NCBI RefSeq assembly: GCF_014633365.1
Contig: NC_068352.1
Span: forward strand, 20,679,310 to 20,743,309
DNA length: 64,000 bases
From: Diospyros lotus
Taxonomy: Eukaryota > Streptophyta > Magnoliopsida > Ericales > Ebenaceae
Direction: 5' to 3'
The position numbers and the translations under genes are program-made. Shown here piece by piece: positions 1 to 11,187 of this stretch. The notes beneath the pieces are model-generated. The model had not been told where the DNA came from. It did no database searches and saw only the letters and a program-made list of their open reading frames with translations. Every line of letters begins with the position of its first letter. Positions within the stretch are counted from its first letter, which is position 1.

Positions 1-1130
1 ATAGGAAATTATGTTTCGGTGATATCCCGGAGATTTTGGTGAGAAAAACGGCTCGGGCACGCTTTTCGAATATTGCACGCAAATCGAGAAAATCGGAGAT
101 GCTAAGTTAAGGTGAGTAAAATTCTCTAGAAAATTTTAGAAATTTTGAAATATTATTTTATGAATTTTCGTAGTGAAATATTTGAGAAAATATTTCTAGA
201 AATATTTAATTTGGAATTATTGAGGAAAAATAGGAAGAAATAGAGAGAAAATTAAAGAAAATGCCAGAAATTATGGAAAAATAGGATTTAATATTTATTC
301 AAATACTTATGGTGATTAGGATGCTTTGAGGTCAAATTTGAGGTGTCTGGTGCGAATTTTGAGGTTAGCACGCAAATCGAGGCAAGACACGAATTTCGAG
401 GTAGCCCGATAAACTCTAAAAGGTAAGTAGTACTCCCTCAAAAATGTTTTTATTATATTGATATGCCCTGATATGTATCTATCACGTAGAATGCATACAT
501 GACTATGAAATGTATGAATACACGTTGATATCATTGATCACACGCATATGAGGCCGTAGGGAGTACGAACTAGCACCGCTGCCTTACCAAGGGTGCACCC
601 ATACACCCAGGCTTCGAAAGAAGTGGCCGCTAAAATGGTAGGTAGCATGAGGGGTGCAGTTGACACCTACGATGAAAGACATTGCATACACTCATGACAT
701 AGCATTATGTACCCTTACTTAGATGGTTCATCATCTAACTTGGGTTCGCCCCTAGAACATTCAACGTTCTAGTCGGGACTTGCAGAGATGATTCTGAGAA
801 TGGTGATATGTAGTGGCGCGAGACGTCAAGAGGCGAGTAAATGTACCATGTTATGTTGTAATATGAGTAGTTTAAGAATTATGTACACTGTATTTATTGT
901 CAGACGCTTATGAATTAACTTTGTAATGAATGTCATGTCTAGTATGAGCAGGTTCGATTCAGCTTCCGCTTTGTAAATCGTATTTATCTCTGGTGTGTAA
1001 ATTAAACACTAGATAGGCCTTAGGGAATTTCGGGATAATGTAAAGATAAAAAAATAATAATAATAATAATAATAATAATAAGACCCAATTTTCCTAAGGT
1101 ATAACACACCCGAGAAAGTGGGCTGTTACA
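1..1130 (+). mobile_element. 5' LTR (3' portion only) of Tekay-like gypsy element 1
   Basis: This stretch repeats almost base for base at 6202-7339. It ends in GGGCTGTTACA and is followed at once by a tRNA-iMet-type primer binding site, so it is the end of a 5' LTR whose beginning lies outside the window. Comparing the two copies by eye I count about 20 substitutions, mostly transitions, plus a length change in an ATT microsatellite (about 1051-1080 versus 7249-7290). That is roughly 98% identity. Confidence 0.9.
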
Positions 1131-1132
1131 AT

Positions 1133-1145
1133 TGGTATCAGAGCC
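1133..1145 (+). other. Primer binding site, tRNA-iMet type
   Basis: TGGTATCAGAGCC lies two bases after the end of the 5' LTR. It is the standard plant retrotransposon site complementary to the 3' end of initiator methionine tRNA, and it fixes the element on the plus strand. Confidence 0.9.
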
Positions 1146-4100
1146 TAAGGTTATTAGAAGCCTTAAGTGACTCAGATATAATTGATTTGACCCTATTTGG
1201 AGATTAAGGAATAGTAATTTGGAGACTTTAGAGGATCTGGTAGAACCTGTTAGTAGGAACCCGAAGTGGAGGTTTAGGGGAAAGAGACTAAAGGTTCATA
1301 AAACGAAATCCGTATTTGGAGATTTAGGAATGGACGATTGAAGTCTTAGAGGTTATTGATTTGAGGATCTAATCTTGCTAAGCAATAGAACGATCGGTTG
1401 AGATAATCTAGCTATTGATGTTAGGATCTGATGATATGATTCAGGTGTAAGTTTGACTCGGTAACCATGATTATGGATTCGAGAGATTCAGAGACTGTTG
1501 ATTTAAAGTAATTAGTCGAAATCGTTGCAAGATATGATAGGATAATTATGGTTATCAAGGATGATCGAATCATGGATGATTAATTTGATGTGACATGGCC
1601 TAGTTAAAGAGTTATGATCAAATGATAAGTATTTTCAAGGATCATTTAGTGTCCCGGTAATGAGATGTAAAGATCAGGGATCCAACGGATTAGGTCAAGT
1701 AAGAGGCCAAAGATGGTTAAATGATGGCGTATGAGTTGTGTCAATTAATCAGTGATAGTGGTGCAACCGATGTGACTCACAGAAAGGGGATAAGGAACTC
1801 TAGCAAGCGTAACGACACTACTGGCTCGGTGTTCGTAGTGACAGATCTGGATCTAGGGACCCACGTGCAGATGGTTGAGGAATGGCTTGCGATAAGGTAC
1901 GGGAAGCCCGTCGATCAAAGCATCATGTCAGACTGCCTGGGAGACGATCAGATGATGAAAATCTAGGACAACCCAGTAGGGTCTGTACCTTGTATGGAGT
2001 CTAAGTCCCAATGGTCTAGGATGCAATGTGTGCCACTAGCTGTGATTAATCGAGGTCAGAAACCTAGGGAGTCAACCCGAAATAAAATCGAGTGTCATAT
2101 TTAAAGAATTGTATCGGGGTTCGCAGTCATCTTGGGAGTAAGTGACACAAAGAATAGTGCGAAGCTCAAGACGTAGAATACCTCGGTATCTAGTATGACA
2201 ATAGGGTCATGAATGGTCGTATGCCGGTAGTCAGCTGGATCTAAAGATCGAAATGTGAGAGTCAATGAAATTCTCAGTAAACGAGACTATGACCAGTTCA
2301 AGGCCTTGGCGATAAATAGTGAGATAGCAACATTGGTTCGAGTAGAGTTCGGGTTATCAAAAAAAAAAAAAATGAAAGAGTTTCTTAATAGGTCGTATCA
2401 ACCCTAAAGGAATGATAAGGAGACCTAGACAATAGAGGTTGTGATTACGGTTCGGTGTGCCAAGTGGGCTTAAGGATTCGAAAGTCTGTAAAAGAAGATT
2501 CGCGAATAAGTTATGCCTTGTGCATCAGTATGTGGACCTAAATCGTTATTTGAACTTTAAAGTATCATTCGGTAAAGAGTTCTTGCAAGTTTAAGATTCA
2601 GTTGTTTTTAATTGGAACCAGGTAACGTGATCTGAATAGAGATCTTCAAATATGAATCGATTTTAGATTTGCAAGGAATTTCCTAAGGGATTGGAGTACC
2701 ATGGGAGACATAGGTACTTACCCACTCCAGTTAGCGGGATGGTTACGAATAGATGTCTTTGAGAGTTTTGGCATGCTTGAGAGAGATAAGTAATGGCAAA
2801 TGTGCCAGGGTGTCAGATTACCGTATGAAATGTTGCGTTCTTAATAGATTAAAATTTATTGGAGATCTAGAATTTTTGATTATTGAAGAATAAAGGTTTT
2901 GTTAGGATAGACGATTAGTCTAAGATAGCCCTGGTGGGCAAATCGAGGATGTGTAGCTGGGCGATGATTAAAATGATGTCAATGAGTAAAAAAAAAAAAA
3001 AAAATCCAGCAAAGATTGAAGTACCGTGGATAACATAAGTACCCACCTGCTCTAGCTGACAGTATAGTTATGGATTGTCGTCTCGAAGATTGTGCAAAAC
3101 TGAGATGTGGTTGAGAGAATCAAGTGATGGCAGATGTACCAAGATAATGGGTCACAGTAGGAAAAGTTGCAGACCTAGATCGATTAGAAACTCGAGATTT
3201 TCAATTTTGGAAAATAAAACCCTCGTATGACTAAACGGTTAGTTTAAGTAGCCTGGTAGGCAAATTGGGAGATGTATAACTAGATAATCATTAAAGTGAT
3301 GTTAGCAAGTTATGATTACAAGGAGCCTATTAATTTATTATACAAGCACTTGCTGTTAGTGAAAAGCCATAAGAAAAAAATGAAAAATACCATGAGATAT
3401 TCTCGGAAGATTTAATAGGATTATTTCTTAATGATGAAATTGCCAATAAATAGCTTGAGATTATTAGACGCTTAGCTATAAGTGGCTTGATTGAGGACGT
3501 AAATTATCAAAGAGGTGATAATTAAGAGTCGATATCTTTACCTCAAATTTGATAAATTATAAACAATTGCAAGAGGCTGGGATCATTGCGATTGATGTGC
3601 GACCGAGGGATGAGACATTCCGAAAATCAGAAATGGAATAATGATTTGATGATTTGACCAAAGTACCATTTGCATTGAAGTCACGTGGTAATTGTGTTTA
3701 TTGAGGATATATTGGTGTACTCCTCAGGTAGGGAGACGCATGAAAACATTGAGGATAATGTCGCGATAGATGTTGAGACTGAGACTTGCTTGCCAAGTCG
3801 TGAGCCAATCGAGAAAGAAATGATGAGGCTCTGTGTCGGGAACGTGAAGTCAAGGTCGAGGATTGAAAGTTCCAAAAGGTCAGATATCCCAGTAGGTTTC
3901 GAGAAACAAACCAAATGTTTTGAGTAGAGGTTGGTTCAAGCAAAAGTTAGTAACTTGAGTAAGTAGCTCCAAAAAGGATCGAACATGACTAAAGTTAGTT
4001 GGCATGAAACGTTATTACTCAAGGATTAGTTCAAGCAAATTTGAGGATTAAATGGTTAACCTGACGATAGAAAACATTAATTAAGGATCACTTCGAAAAG

Positions 4101-4837
4101 TGCGATGAGTTATAGGTATATGGATGAATAAGTGTTAGTTTGGTGACCAAGTCACAAAGGAGCAAGCGATGTGAGGATATTAGTATTGCTAGACTTGGAA
4201 GACAACATTAGATTTCGGTCGGTATTAAAGATTACGGAAGGAAGTTTTGGAGACAAATAGAATCTATTAATAAAGATTTCTTGAGGAAATAGTTCATGAC
4301 ATGATTAGAAGATGATTATGGTCAATTGACAGAAACTTAAGATTATATCGGGTAATGAATACCTACAAGAATGAGGAAACGATAGAAATCTCAAATAGAT
4401 TAGCGTAAGGATTAAGCAATGACTAAGTGACCTAATGTAAGGCATAGCTAGTTTCAAGGATAGGTGATGACGTATATTTGTGATGTTTTTGGATCCAAGG
4501 GTACGCGAAATAGTTTGATGACATAAAAATATTTCTTTGAGGATCAAAAGTCAAAATGTATCGAGATCAAGAACTTTTGTGCTAAGGTTGGAAGATTATC
4601 AAAGCATGATTGACTAGTTCAAGATAAATGACATTGTAGGAAATCAGAATTAGAGAAATGTCGTGATTAAGGATATCGATTGGACGACTTAGTGAAAAGC
4701 AAATTAAAAATTGATAGCGTAGATATGAGAGTTACGGGCTCATTTCGACGATATGGAGCTCAAGTTGAGACTTGTGGACCAAGGATGAAATTTTGAGATT
4801 TAGGATATGTAGCAAATTTCGAGGACGAAATTTTTGT

Positions 4838-4850
4838 AAGGAGGGGAGAA
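4838..4850 (+). other. Polypurine tract of gypsy element 1
   Basis: AAGGAGGGGAGAA lies directly before the TGTAATACCCC start of the 3' LTR. It is the expected plus-strand priming site. Confidence 0.85.
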
Positions 4851-5519
4851 TGTAATACCCCATGTATAGATAAGGCTACCATGTAATTTTAATAAGTTTA
4901 GAATACCGAAAAATGGATTTTATAGCAATTTCAGGTACTGAATCAACTGCAGGGAATACCTCGGAGTGAAATTGTCTAAAGAAAATTATATAGTCTCGAC
5001 GAGCGTATTGAGTTGGGATTTATGGTATCGAAAGAAATCGAATCGGGAATAGTTATCAGTACAACTAAAATACAACTGTTAATTAGGCTATAAAACCGAA
5101 TTATTGTAAGGGACTTCCGAAAAATCAACGGAACCTTAGGGGGGCTCCGATTTTGCTTAACGAGCAACCCTTCAGTGGTTTCGGGATGAAATGGCAACTT
5201 GGTAAGGACACTGGGGCGAAATCATCCTTTTTAACTAAGCCTCAAGTTATTAATTCTGTGTTTTCAGTATCGTAATGTCAATTAATTCAGTGTTTGAGGA
5301 TATTATTGCAATTAGAGAATTATTCTAAATAAATTTAGGGTTAAAAATGGGAATTAAATATATAATTTTTTTATAATACAATATATAGTTATATATATAT
5401 ATATCCATCACGTGTGCGTGTAAGAAGCTTCTGGGAAGCTTCATGGCCGATGAGTAGTGGCCAAGATTGCTAGAGTAGCGGCCAAGATTAGTAGAGTAAT
5501 GCCCAAGTTATGTGATACC

Positions 5520-5527
5520 TATAAATA
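5520..5527 (+). promoter_or_regulatory. TATA box in the LTR of element 1
   Basis: CTATAAATAG lies about 670 bp into the LTR. It is the likely start point of the element's transcript, giving a long R-U5 part of about 1.8 kb. Confidence 0.6.
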
Positions 5528-5974
5528 GATGAAGAATTGGAGCAATTGAAGCAAGCAAGGGAGCAAGAAAAGGAAAGATGAGGGCAGCCAGCTCGGGCAA
5601 GCCAATGGCCAAGAGTTCGTGAAGTAGAGGCTAAGCTTGGGAGAGAGTTAGATCGCGAGAGAGAGAGAGAGAGAGAGATTGTGAGATCGAGAGGGAGCTG
5701 CTAGAGGCCGAAGGCAGCCTTGAGGAAGGCCGAAGCAAGCCGCAACAGCAAGCGGCAGCCATGGCCGCAAGCTGTTGCGGCAACGAAACAACCAGCCACG
5801 GCCAGCAGCGACCGTGGCCATCTTCCAGCAAGCAGAGACGGCCCATCTAGGGTCGCGGTGGTGTCCGAGGAGGCTGGCGGAGACACTCGCAGGCAGCAAA
5901 GGAGGCGGCAGCAAGCGGCGGGAGGACCGGGCAGCGGCGGCCGCAGGCGCTGGGTGCGGAAGTTGCAGGCCGCG

Positions 5975-6170
5975 CGCAAGAAGAAAGAAGAAGAAGAAGA
6001 AGAAGAAGAAAAGGAGAAGAAAAAGAAGAAAGAAGGAAGAAGTTGCAGGTGGTTGCGCGGGAAGCAGGGGAGAGGAGGAGGAAGAAGAAGAGAGGGAGAA
6101 AGAAGAAAAGAAAAAGAAAAAGAAAAAGAAAAGAAAAGGAAAGAAAGAAAAGAAAAGAAAATAGGAAAAA
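5975..6170 (+). repeat. Polypurine low-complexity tract
   Basis: The plus strand is almost only A and G, made of GAA, GAAA and GGA repeats, interrupted by a short mixed piece near 6043-6066. It creates long but meaningless open frames on both strands rich in Lys/Glu or Phe/Ser. Confidence 0.9.
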
Positions 6171-7249
6171 TGATGGGAAAATTCTAGAAAAATCCTGAAA
6201 AATAGGAAATTATGTTTCGGTGATATCCCGGAGATTTTGGTGAGAAAAACGGCTCGGGCACGCTTTTCGAATATTGCACGCAAATCGAGAAAATCGGAGA
6301 TGCTAAGTTAAGGTGAGTAAAATTCTCTAGAAAATTTTAGAAATTTTGAAATATTATTTTATGAATTTTCGTAGTGAAATATTTGAGAAAATATTTCTAG
6401 AAATATTTAATTTGGAATTATTGAGGAAAAATAGGAAGACATAGAGAGAAAATTAAAGAAAATGCCAGAAATTATGGAAAAATAGGATTTAATATTTATT
6501 CAAATACTTATGGTGATTAGGATGCTTTGAGGTCAAATTTGAGGTGTCTGGTGCGAATTTTGAGGTTAGCACGCAAATCGAGGCAAGACACGAATTTCGA
6601 GGTAGCCCAATAAACTCTAAAAGGTAAGTAGTACTCTCTCGAAAATGTTTTTATCATATTGACATGCCCTGATATGTATCTATCACGTAGAATGCATACA
6701 TGACTATGAAATGCATGAATACACGTTAATATCATTGATCACACGCATAAGAGGCCGTAGGGAGTACGAACTGGCACCGCTGCCTTACCAAGGGTGCACC
6801 CATACACCCCGGCTTCGAAAGAGGTGGCCGCTAAAATGGTAGGTAGCATGAGGGGTGCAGTTGACACCTACGATGAAAGACATTGCATACACTCATGACA
6901 TAGCATTATGTACCCTTACTTAGATGGTTCATCATCTAACTTGGGTTCGCCGCTGGAACATTCAACGTTCCAATCGGGACTTGTAGAGATGATTCCGAGA
7001 ATGGTGATATGTAGTGGCGCGAGACGTCGAGAGGCGAGTAAATGTACCATGTTATGTTGTAATATGAGTAGTTTAAGAATTATGTACACTGTATTTATTG
7101 TCAGACGCTTATGAATTAACTTTGTAATGAATGTCATGTCTAGTATGAGCAGGTTCGATTCAGCTTCCGCTTTGTAAATCGTATTTATCTCTGGTGTGTA
7201 AATTAAACACTAGATAGGCCTTAGGGAATTTCGGGATAATGTAAAGATA

Positions 7250-7290
<41 letters not shown>

Positions 7291-7339
7291 GACCCAATTT
7301 TCCTAAGGTATAACACGCCCGAGAAAGTGGGCTGTTACA

Positions 7340-7906
7340 AAGAAGGTCACAGAGTAACTAGAGAACAGTTATGGACTAGGCGTTATTCTGGTTGGGCCAT
7401 CCTAGCCTCACCCTTTCACCCATTTTCTTGGCCCTTGGCGGTCCCATCCTGGCCTGTACCTGCCTGCAATAAAATCATTGTAGCCGCTTCTGGATTTCTG
7501 CGCACCTACCTCAGATCCCATCCTCATTAATGGTAGATCCCATCTTCATTAATGGGGGTCCTGTCGATGCCATGCCAACATCTAGGCGCCTCCACTGGTG
7601 CTGGATATTCAGTTCCATCACCTGCAGGTACACGACGCGTCCAGGAGGACATTTCCTCCTCCTATATATTAGTCAGCTCCTTTCAGAGCCATGGTATACT
7701 TTTTCTACTAACCTACTGATACGCTACATCTTTCCTATTCCCTTACTTACTTGAATGTCGGAGTACTTGCAGGGGGCTGACCGGCTGGAGGAATGCAGAC
7801 CGAGCTATACAACGTTCTTTGGCGTATTTTATCCTTTCTCTCTTCTCTTGTTCATTTCATCAGTGCGGACCAATGAATCACGGTCAACCAATTCCGAACG
7901 TCGACA
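7340..7906 (+). mobile_element. 5' LTR (3' part) of Tat-like gypsy element 2
   Basis: Positions 7340-7535 match 10983-11187, the matching part of a 3' LTR that begins at 10693. This is therefore the downstream piece of the 5' LTR; the upstream piece was displaced beyond the window by element 1. Further on come a GAATGTCGGAGTACTTGCAGG block, typical of Tat-type LTRs (near 7755), and an end near 7906. TGGCTCTAGAAGG follows as a probable degraded TGGCGCC-type primer site. Confidence 0.75.
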
Positions 7907-9430
7907 TTTTGGCTCTAGAAGGAGGGCACCACTCTGATTAATATCAATGCCGAGAAAGAGAAACACAAGAAGTTATGAAGTGATGACCAATCAACCTGCA
8001 AACCATACTCCTCAAATGCCAAAAGTTTCTCTAGTCGGGGACATGGTCGCAACCATTGCAACTACTTCTGTACCCCCACTAGCCAGAATCACCTCTGTCA
8101 TCCTTATGTAGGTTCCCTGCCAACCTGTGGCCTCTACCCCCGGGTTAGAGGTGATGCAGGCCTGACAGCAACGTTAAGAAGCATTAGAGAGTACAGTCAT
8201 GTAACTCGCTGATGCGGTTAGGGCATTGGCCCAAACGCATGTCCAAGTAGCCCAGATGCAGGCGGAGGTCATGCCAGCCATAGGTGCCCCTCAGCCATTG
8301 GGTGGAAGACTTTCCCTAGACGAAAGAGAAGCTAGAAGAGCACCGCGATGAGCTGATTCAGTGCGTTCCTCAAATTTACAGTCTTGAAGATCTGAAGAAC
8401 AACGATGCTATGATAACGAACTGGATATGCACCCCACTGACTGGAAGATAAGGGTGAATCCTTATGGAGATCGTCGTGAAGAGGTTCATGAAGGCAGTTA
8501 GCAACGCAGAGATTTGGACTGAGGGAATAGCTCTGTCAGAATCAACTAGAGTCGCGCCACCCACCGTAACTTGCCGGATCGTGAGAATAGGAGACAACCT
8601 CTCCTACTAGATCGCTATTTGGCAGAATAAGGGACCATAGGGGAGAGGCGATCTCTCATCGAATGATGTATGGATCCAGACCATATAGTGGAGGAACTAC
8701 TACGGAGGATCCAACAGCTAAAGGCGAGACATGGGGCACATGACTGGAGGGAAGGCTGCGAAGAGAGAACCCCATTCTCTAGGGAAATTGAGCTGGAGCC
8801 TCTCCCCTATAGATTTAGGGTCCCCAGCATCCCTCAGTATAATGAAGATGGTGACCATACAACCAACTGGATGTTTTCAACATCCAGATGAACTTGTAGA
8901 CCTCTAGTTCATTAGCGAAATGCCGAGGCTTCCCTACAACCTTGGGAGACATGCCTTAGGCATGATTAAGAAGTCTCCATCCTCACAATATCTGTAGTTA
9001 AGAGGAGTGTCAGAGAAAATTTATCAACCAGTACAGAACGCTTTGGAGGTAGCTCGCCCCAATATATCACCTCGCTAAGGTTTTCTAGTGATGTGGCGAA
9101 TCCTTAAAGGATTACATAGAGAGGTTCAGGCACGAGGTTAATAAGTGGAGAACCCATTAGACGAGAGCTTCTTGACTGCAATATCTACTGGATTTTAGAA
9201 GGATGGGAAGCTTTACAAGAGCATCTATAAGTCCCCCATAAGGGACCTAGGCGAATTCTATGAGCGAGTTGCGAAGGAGGTTAGATGGGAGGAAACTTTC
9301 GGTTTGAAAAAGCCAGGCAACCAAAGAGATGGAGTAGAAGGCACCAACCGTCCTCGACACTCTTAAAGGAAAAAAAAGAATTTGATAAGTTTCAGAGATG
9401 GGGGAGAAAGTTCGTTCCCAAGGAATAAGA
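7907..9430 (+). pseudogene. Decayed gag of Tat-like element 2
   Basis: The best open piece starts at 8670 and reads MDPDHIVEELLRRI, later LEPLPYRFRVPSIPQYNEDG. This matches the layout of Tat gag proteins, in which a PLPxxFxxPxxxxYdGxxDP motif opens the Retrotrans_gag domain. Further gag-like fragments occur in shifting frames at about 9100-9360, including an arginine-rich stretch around KDYIERFRHE. Many stops and frameshifts are present. No protease, reverse transcriptase, RNase H or integrase follows before the antisense ORF, so most of pol is missing. Confidence 0.65.
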
Positions 9431-9531
9431 TGGCTAAGGAAGTGAGTTGGGCATACTAGTTCGGGGTTAGTTGAAAGGGTGTGAACTTAAGCTCGTTTAT
9501 AAGGTTAAGAAGATATGATGCAAGAGGGAGC

Positions 9532-9891
9532 TTAAACCGAGACTTGAAGTGCTAAGGGATAAGCCGCATGGTAGCTCGAAGAGGGGATATACACTTGGCA
9601 GTCCTTTAAGAGACAGAACTCCCAAGTGCAAGCCCTCACCTCGTGGAACTTGGCCTTGGAAGGAAGTTTCCTAAAGACCTCTTGCCCTCGGCTTTCCTCA
9701 TCGACCTGCCCACTGACAGTCAAAACAGATTCTGAGGATATCCTTTCTGCAACTTCCGCAGTTTGCGAGCTCACTCTCTTGGGGCTATGCATATCTACCA
9801 CTAGGCAATCTTCGAAGTTCGAGGTGTCGTCTTCTCCTATAATATGGTTGCAGCACTTTTGACCAGAGTTCCCTTGGACAGAATCAGACAT
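9532..9891 (-). CDS. Antisense ORF of unknown function in Tat-like element 2
   Basis: This 119-codon open frame runs opposite to the element, between the gag remnant and the 3' LTR. It starts MSDSVQGNSGQK and contains an acidic, Ser/Thr-rich part and two clustered Cys residues (KCCNH). I recognise no domain. A TATA-like sequence lies upstream on the same strand at 10413-10420, and a donor-like TAG|GTAAGT occurs near 10235. The frame may therefore be the body of a transcript with a spliced leader, similar in position to the antisense gene of the other Tat element (41617-43928). It could also be a chance frame in a decayed region. Confidence 0.35.
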   Translation of the reverse strand: MSDSVQGNSGQKCCNHIIGEDDTSNFEDCLVVDMHSPKRVSSQTAEVAERISSESVLTVSGQVDEESRGQEVFRKLPSKAKFHEVRACTWEFCLLKDCQVYIPSSSYHAAYPLALQVSV

Positions 9892-10412
9892 CTACAGAAG
9901 AAGGAGAAAAATAGTTAGGTCGCAGGTCACAGACCAAACCTCAAAAAATTAAGGAAACCCTAAAGGTACCCCTTTTCCAAAAGGTCATGCGCTTTGTAAC
10001 AGAATGCCACCTAAAGGTGGAAGGGCTACTACTATAAGCCTGATACTCCATGGAAGACTAATCCTAAGGTCTTTAAGCCCGAAGACTTAGAGAATGCTTG
10101 ATGAATTGATTCAAATTGGTGCACCAGAAAATAGAGGTGGCATCAATAAGATCGGGAAGACCAAAGAACCATTGACGGCTAACTGATAATGGACGGCCTG
10201 GTAAAAGAAAAAGACGAAGGTTGAGAAAAACTTACCTATTGCTAAATCTCTTGCTGGTGTGAGAACTTGGAACAGAAGCTTCAGACGATAATGAAAGGAC
10301 AAACGATTGTAATCGAAAGAACTTGGTCGCAATGGAAGTCTCAAGAGCAGAAGACTAAAGAAAGAAAATTTCAAAGTGGTGTGAAGAGGGAAAAGGTAAG
10401 ACCCTTCGGCTA

Positions 10413-10420
10413 CTTATACA
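10413..10420 (-). promoter_or_regulatory. TATA-like box for antisense transcription in element 2
   Basis: Read on the minus strand, GTGTATAAGTAGCC lies 273 bp from the 3' LTR border and points away from it, towards the antisense ORF at 9532-9891. In the second Tat element a TATA-like box sits 284 bp from the same border in the same relative orientation. Confidence 0.4.
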
Positions 10421-10680
10421 CCCCGCCCAAAATGATCTCAGCCGTTGGATCAAAACGACTTATGGCATGCCCCACATTCGCCAGCTGCACGATGGCTTGT
10501 GAGCCCTACAATAGCAATCATGTGCTGTAATAGGGGAATGTGCACATTAAATGCTAGTCAGACAAGACGTGCATCATGAAACGACATGAATTGGAGTGAT
10601 TGGGAAGAAGTCTGAAATGTGGATTCATAGTTGTAAAAGCTGGCATGCATCAGCTCCTAGTCTGAAGATTGCACTGCTAG

Positions 10681-10692
10681 CTGGGGGGCTTA
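10681..10692 (+). other. Polypurine tract of Tat-like element 2
   Basis: CTGGGGGGCTTA lies directly before the TGTTACGG start of the 3' LTR. Confidence 0.7.
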
Positions 10693-11187
10693 TGTTACGG
10701 ATATTTCCCGCACTACTTCTTATGGGCTGGACTCGACCCAGTAGGCTAGCCCAATCGCCCAAGGCCCAATAAGGCCCAAGCTGAGTTTGTTGGGGCAAGC
10801 TCACACATTGCTAAAGCCCAAACTCAGATCGCGGGACCAAACAGGCTTTAAACGAGCTCCCAATAGTACTTCTAGCGAGCTCCCGACTATGCTTGCGGTA
10901 ATGGCGAGCTCCCAGTGGTACCTCTAAGCGAGATCCCAGTAACGCCTCTAACTCGCTGACCTAACTAATCAGCTCGCATACCAAGAAGGTCATATAGTAA
11001 CCAGAGAACAGTTGTGGACTAGGGGTTATTCTGGTTGGGCCATCCAGGCCCAACTTGGCCTCACCCTCTCGGCCTATTTTCTTGGCCCATGGCAGTCCCA
11101 TCCTAGCCTTGTACCCGCCTGCAACAACATCATTGCAGCCGCTTCTAGATTTTCGCGCGCTTACTTTAGATCTCATCCTCATTAATA
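10693..11187 (+). mobile_element. 3' LTR (truncated) of Tat-like gypsy element 2
   Basis: The LTR starts TGTTACGGATATTTCC after a polypurine tract. From 10983 it matches 7340 onward in the 5' LTR copy. The match stops at 11187 in CATCCTCATTAAT, after which unrelated AT-rich sequence begins, so the last 370 bp or so of this LTR is missing. Confidence 0.8.

Larger units (their letters stand above)
1131..4850 (+). pseudogene. Decayed interior of gypsy element 1, with reverse-transcriptase remnant
   Basis: This 3.7 kb interior is short for an autonomous Tekay/Del element and has no long open frame. One recognisable piece is at about 3671-3750, where the plus strand reads VIVFIEDILVYSS. This is a degraded form of the gypsy reverse-transcriptase catalytic box (F/YxDDILVYS), with the first catalytic Asp changed to Glu, followed by a short E/H-rich stretch as in the family (residues ETHEN). 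Near the end (about 4815-4850) the sequence ATTTCGAGGACGAAATTT precedes the polypurine tract, as is usual at the 3' end of Tekay-type elements. The plus strand is strikingly poor in C and rich in G and A. The element probably moved in trans. Confidence 0.75.
4851..7339 (+). mobile_element. 3' LTR of Tekay-like gypsy element 1
   Basis: The LTR is 2489 bp, begins TGTAATACCCC and ends GGGCTGTTACA (imperfect TGTAA...TTACA ends). It holds a TATA box at 5520-5527, an AG-only tract around 5975-6170 and a GA microsatellite near 5658-5687. The following bases AAGAA (7340-7344) would be the right target-site duplication; the left one is outside the window. The same AAGAA occurs at 10983-10987 in the matching LTR of the Tat-like element, which shows that this element landed inside that LTR. 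Confidence 0.92.

Noticed and set aside
3681..3943. Minus-strand frames of 77 and 81 codons
   Set aside because: They are antisense shadows of the reverse-transcriptase remnant on the plus strand.
5648..6283. 211-codon minus-strand frame (and plus-strand frames of 155 and 129 codons)
   Set aside because: They are produced by the purine tract in the LTR and are Phe/Ser or Lys/Glu runs without domains.
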